A stretch of 64,000 nt of DNA. Source: Gammaproteobacteria bacterium. Its GTDB lineage: Bacteria; Pseudomonadota; Gammaproteobacteria; Pseudomonadales; Azotimanducaceae. The position numbers and the translations under genes are program-made. Location of the stretch: assembly GCA_028821405.1 (NCBI GenBank), contig JAPPGK010000119.1, forward strand, positions 1 to 64,000, given 5' to 3'. The notes below the pieces were generated by a model. That model was not told where the DNA came from and searched no databases. It was given only the letters and a program-made list of their open reading frames with translations. This document shows, piece after piece, positions 62,065 through 64,000 of this stretch; within the stretch, counting starts at the first letter, position 1, and every line of letters begins with the position of its first letter.

Positions 62065-64000
62065 ATGAACAAACCACTGGCAGTCCGACTCACCGAGGCG
62101 AGGGCGCTCGAGGTGTCGCTGGTCGGGGGCAAGGCTCAATCGCTTGCTCGTCTGCACGCCGCGAGCTTCCCGGTGCCACAAGCCGATCTGCTCACCGTGC
62201 ATTTCTTCGAGGCGTGGATCGCGGCGGTGGTGTCCGTTCCCCCGTGGCGGGACCTGCAATCGATTCTCGCCGACGCCGACGTTCCCGACCGCGCCCGGAT
62301 CGAAGCCTGTTGCGCGGTACTCAAAGCCCGCGTGCTGGGCCTCGAGCTCGACATCACGCAGCGCACCGCCCTCGACGAGATTGCGGATCGTGCCGAAGGC
62401 GGCGTTCTCGCCGTGCGCTCCTCCTCTCCCGAGGAGGACCTCGCGGGAGCTTCCTTCGCAGGCCTCTACGAGTCCGTCCTGAACGTGCCGGTCCAGCGCT
62501 TGGGTGGCGCGGTTCGGGATTGCTTCGCCTCCTGCTTCGATCCGCGCCTCCTCGTCTACAAGGCCGGGCGGAGACTGGACCTGCAACCGCGTTTCGCCGC
62601 CATCGTACAGCGCCAAGTTGCAAGCGAGGTGTCCGGTGTCGCGTTCTCGCTGAACCCGCACAACAACGACTTCGACGAGGCCGTGGTCAACGCCACCCAA
62701 GGGCTGGGCGACAAGCTCCTTGCCGGGCAGGTCGACCCGGATCAGTGGGTTGTCGACAAGGTGACCGGCACGACGGTGACGGCCCGCGTAGGCGCCAAGC
62801 ACGACGAGGGGGCCACATTCTGCTTGGACGAGGACCAACTCCGGACGGTCACCACCGCTCTGTCCGGCATCGAGTCGCTGTTCGGCCACCCGGTCGACGT
62901 CGAGTGGGCCGTTGCGGCCGGTCGACTCCACCTGCTGCAGGCGCGACCGATCACGACCTACATTCCATTGCCCAGGGAGATCCAAACAGCCCCGGGGAAA
63001 CAACGTCTGCTCTATATGGATCCGAGCCTTGGCGAAGGCATCACGATGAGCAGTGCGGTCTCGCCACTCTCCGTCGACCTCTTCGCCAGGCTTTTCGAGT
63101 GGCTCGGCGACTACGTGTTCGGGCCGTCCTTCTTCGGACCCGACTTGAAGAAAGGCATCGTCGGCGCGGCGGGGGTGCGGCTCTACGGCAACCTGTCCCA
63201 CCTGATGCACTTCCGGGACCTGCGCAAGGTCGCCCCGGAAAAACGCTTCGTCGACACGACACTGGCGGAACTGTTCGCGACGGCGGACCTCGAACCCTAC
63301 CGCGTGAAGCCCCCGCCGAACCTCGCACCCCGGCGGCTGATCCCCGCCTTGTGCCGGGCGTCCGTTCGGTTAGGCCCTTTCGTACGGGCACTCTTGCGCG
63401 CGGTTTTCAGGCGCAAGGCCTTCCTCGCCGGCTATCGGGCCGACCTGGCGGCTTTCGATGCCGAGGTGGCCTCGATCAAGCCCGAGGCGCCCATTCTCGA
63501 AATGGCGCAGCGGCTCTATGCGGCGGTGGGGCGCGTAAGCCTCACGGCCTCGGCGCCCGCGATGCTGATGTTCATCTACGGCGGCACCGAAGCCCTCTTG
63601 GGAATGATAGACCCCGCCTCGTCCCGTCACCGACGCCTGGTGATGGACATGCGCGGCGGCGGCGACGAACTGGTGCTGGAAATGGGCCTTGCGATGTACC
63701 GACTCGCGAAATCGCTGCCCGCTTCGGCATTCGCCGACCTCGCCGCGCTTGCCGGGCGAATCGAGGCTCGCCGGATGCCGGCGGAGTTCCTCGCGCAGTG
63801 GGACGACTTCCTCAACCGATTCGGATGCCGCGGCCCGTTGGAGATGGACCTCGCGAACCCGAAGTACGGCGACGACCCGGGGCTGCTGTTGCGCCAACTT
63901 GCGAACCTCGCCGTGGGCGAGACCGACCCGACCGCGACCCGCGCCGAGCGAAAACGCGCCCGCGAAGCCGCCTACGCCGAACTGTCGGCCGAGCTTGCCC
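62065..64000 (+). CDS. PEP-synthase/dikinase-like protein, partial (runs off the window)
   Basis: At least 645 residues visible, no stop before the window end. N-terminal ATP-grasp domain (VGGKAQSLARLHAASFPVPQ, AVRSSSPEEDLAGASFAGLYE, VDVEWAVAAGRLHLLQARPITTY), then a long middle domain. The C-terminal phosphohistidine domain would lie beyond the end. Domain architecture matches the dikinase-like protein at 14396-17146, but sequence identity is low, so the two are old paralogs. ATG 62065 follows AAGGA at 9 nt. Confidence 0.85.
   Translation, partial: MNKPLAVRLTEARALEVSLVGGKAQSLARLHAASFPVPQADLLTVHFFEAWIAAVVSVPPWRDLQSILADADVPDRARIEACCAVLKARVLGLELDITQRTALDEIADRAEGGVLAVRSSSPEEDLAGASFAGLYESVLNVPVQRLGGAVRDCFASCFDPRLLVYKAGRRLDLQPRFAAIVQRQVASEVSGVAFSLNPHNNDFDEAVVNATQGLGDKLLAGQVDPDQWVVDKVTGTTVTARVGAKHDEGATFCLDEDQLRTVTTALSGIESLFGHPVDVEWAVAAGRLHLLQARPITTYIPLPREIQTAPGKQRLLYMDPSLGEGITMSSAVSPLSVDLFARLFEWLGDYVFGPSFFGPDLKKGIVGAAGVRLYGNLSHLMHFRDLRKVAPEKRFVDTTLAELFATADLEPYRVKPPPNLAPRRLIPALCRASVRLGPFVRALLRAVFRRKAFLAGYRADLAAFDAEVASIKPEAPILEMAQRLYAAVGRVSLTASAPAMLMFIYGGTEALLGMIDPASSRHRRLVMDMRGGGDELVLEMGLAMYRLAKSLPASAFADLAALAGRIEARRMPAEFLAQWDDFLNRFGCRGPLEMDLANPKYGDDPGLLLRQLANLAVGETDPTATRAERKRAREAAYAELSAELA

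Noticed and set aside
1..64000. CRISPR arrays, tRNA or rRNA genes, prophage or insertion sequences with transposase
   Set aside because: I looked for regular direct repeats, tRNA-type TTCGA arms and transposase motifs and found none that hold up.

Overview
High-GC bacterial DNA, densely packed with genes. The fused nuoCD gene, a complete 13-gene NADH dehydrogenase I set (A, B, CD, E-N), a Bpt-type leucyl-transferase, SixA and a MetR-like LysR regulator point to a proteobacterium, most likely an uncultured or little-studied gammaproteobacterium. This is inference; no rRNA or other formal marker is present. I see no tRNA, rRNA, CRISPR array, transposase or prophage. Many genes start at GTG or TTG and overlap the previous stop by 4 bp (GTGA, TTGA, ATGA).

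Layout. 1-4.9 kb: a split biotin-dependent carboxylase (small unknown protein, biotin carboxylase, lone biotin carrier, carboxyltransferase) with a Uma2-type nuclease gene lodged inside it on the other strand. 5-14.2 kb: a secreted S9 peptidase with an extra C-terminal domain, a ThDP enzyme, an orphan Vsr endonuclease, a membrane protein ending in a degenerate SNase-like domain, and two convergent sulfatases. 14.4-26.3 kb: a PEP-synthase-like dikinase, a YejA-like binding protein without its transporter, an IorAB-type molybdenum hydroxylase whose large subunit is frameshifted, an alpha/beta-hydrolase-domain protein, the MetR-like regulator, and a coupled set of small membrane protein, metallo-beta-lactamase-fold hydrolase and PNPOx-like protein. 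26.3-32.7 kb: sixA preceded by a gene remnant, then a minus-strand run argC, aspartate aminotransferase (Ic), DEAD-box helicase, AI-2E transporter, hisC, almost all joined by 4-bp overlaps. 33-36.3 kb: a DUF4143 ATPase, an esterase, an O-methyltransferase and a ParD antitoxin with a broken ParE toxin. 36.4-57.5 kb: the nuo locus, cut between nuoF and nuoG by about 6.4 kb of unrelated genes (DUF4143 ATPase, bpt, sodium:alanine symporter, AAA ATPase, threonine-dehydratase-like enzyme). 57.6-64 kb: a TlpA-like thioredoxin protein, a quinone-oxidoreductase-like enzyme, a TerB-like protein, an ankyrin protein, and the start of a second dikinase-like gene that runs off the window.

Main unusual signals: (1) a 147-bp, multi-hairpin repeat present twice, with CTAG-ending imperfect terminal inverted repeats; its internal differences lie in hairpin loops, and it supplies the stop codons of adjoining genes. 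(2) Three genes (the first gene, nuoA and nuoH) whose best start is ATC placed exactly 6 nt after a Shine-Dalgarno sequence. (3) A split nuo operon whose second half carries a promoter almost identical in its core to that of nuoA. Decay is visible in parE, in the molybdopterin subunit and in a truncated gene before sixA.
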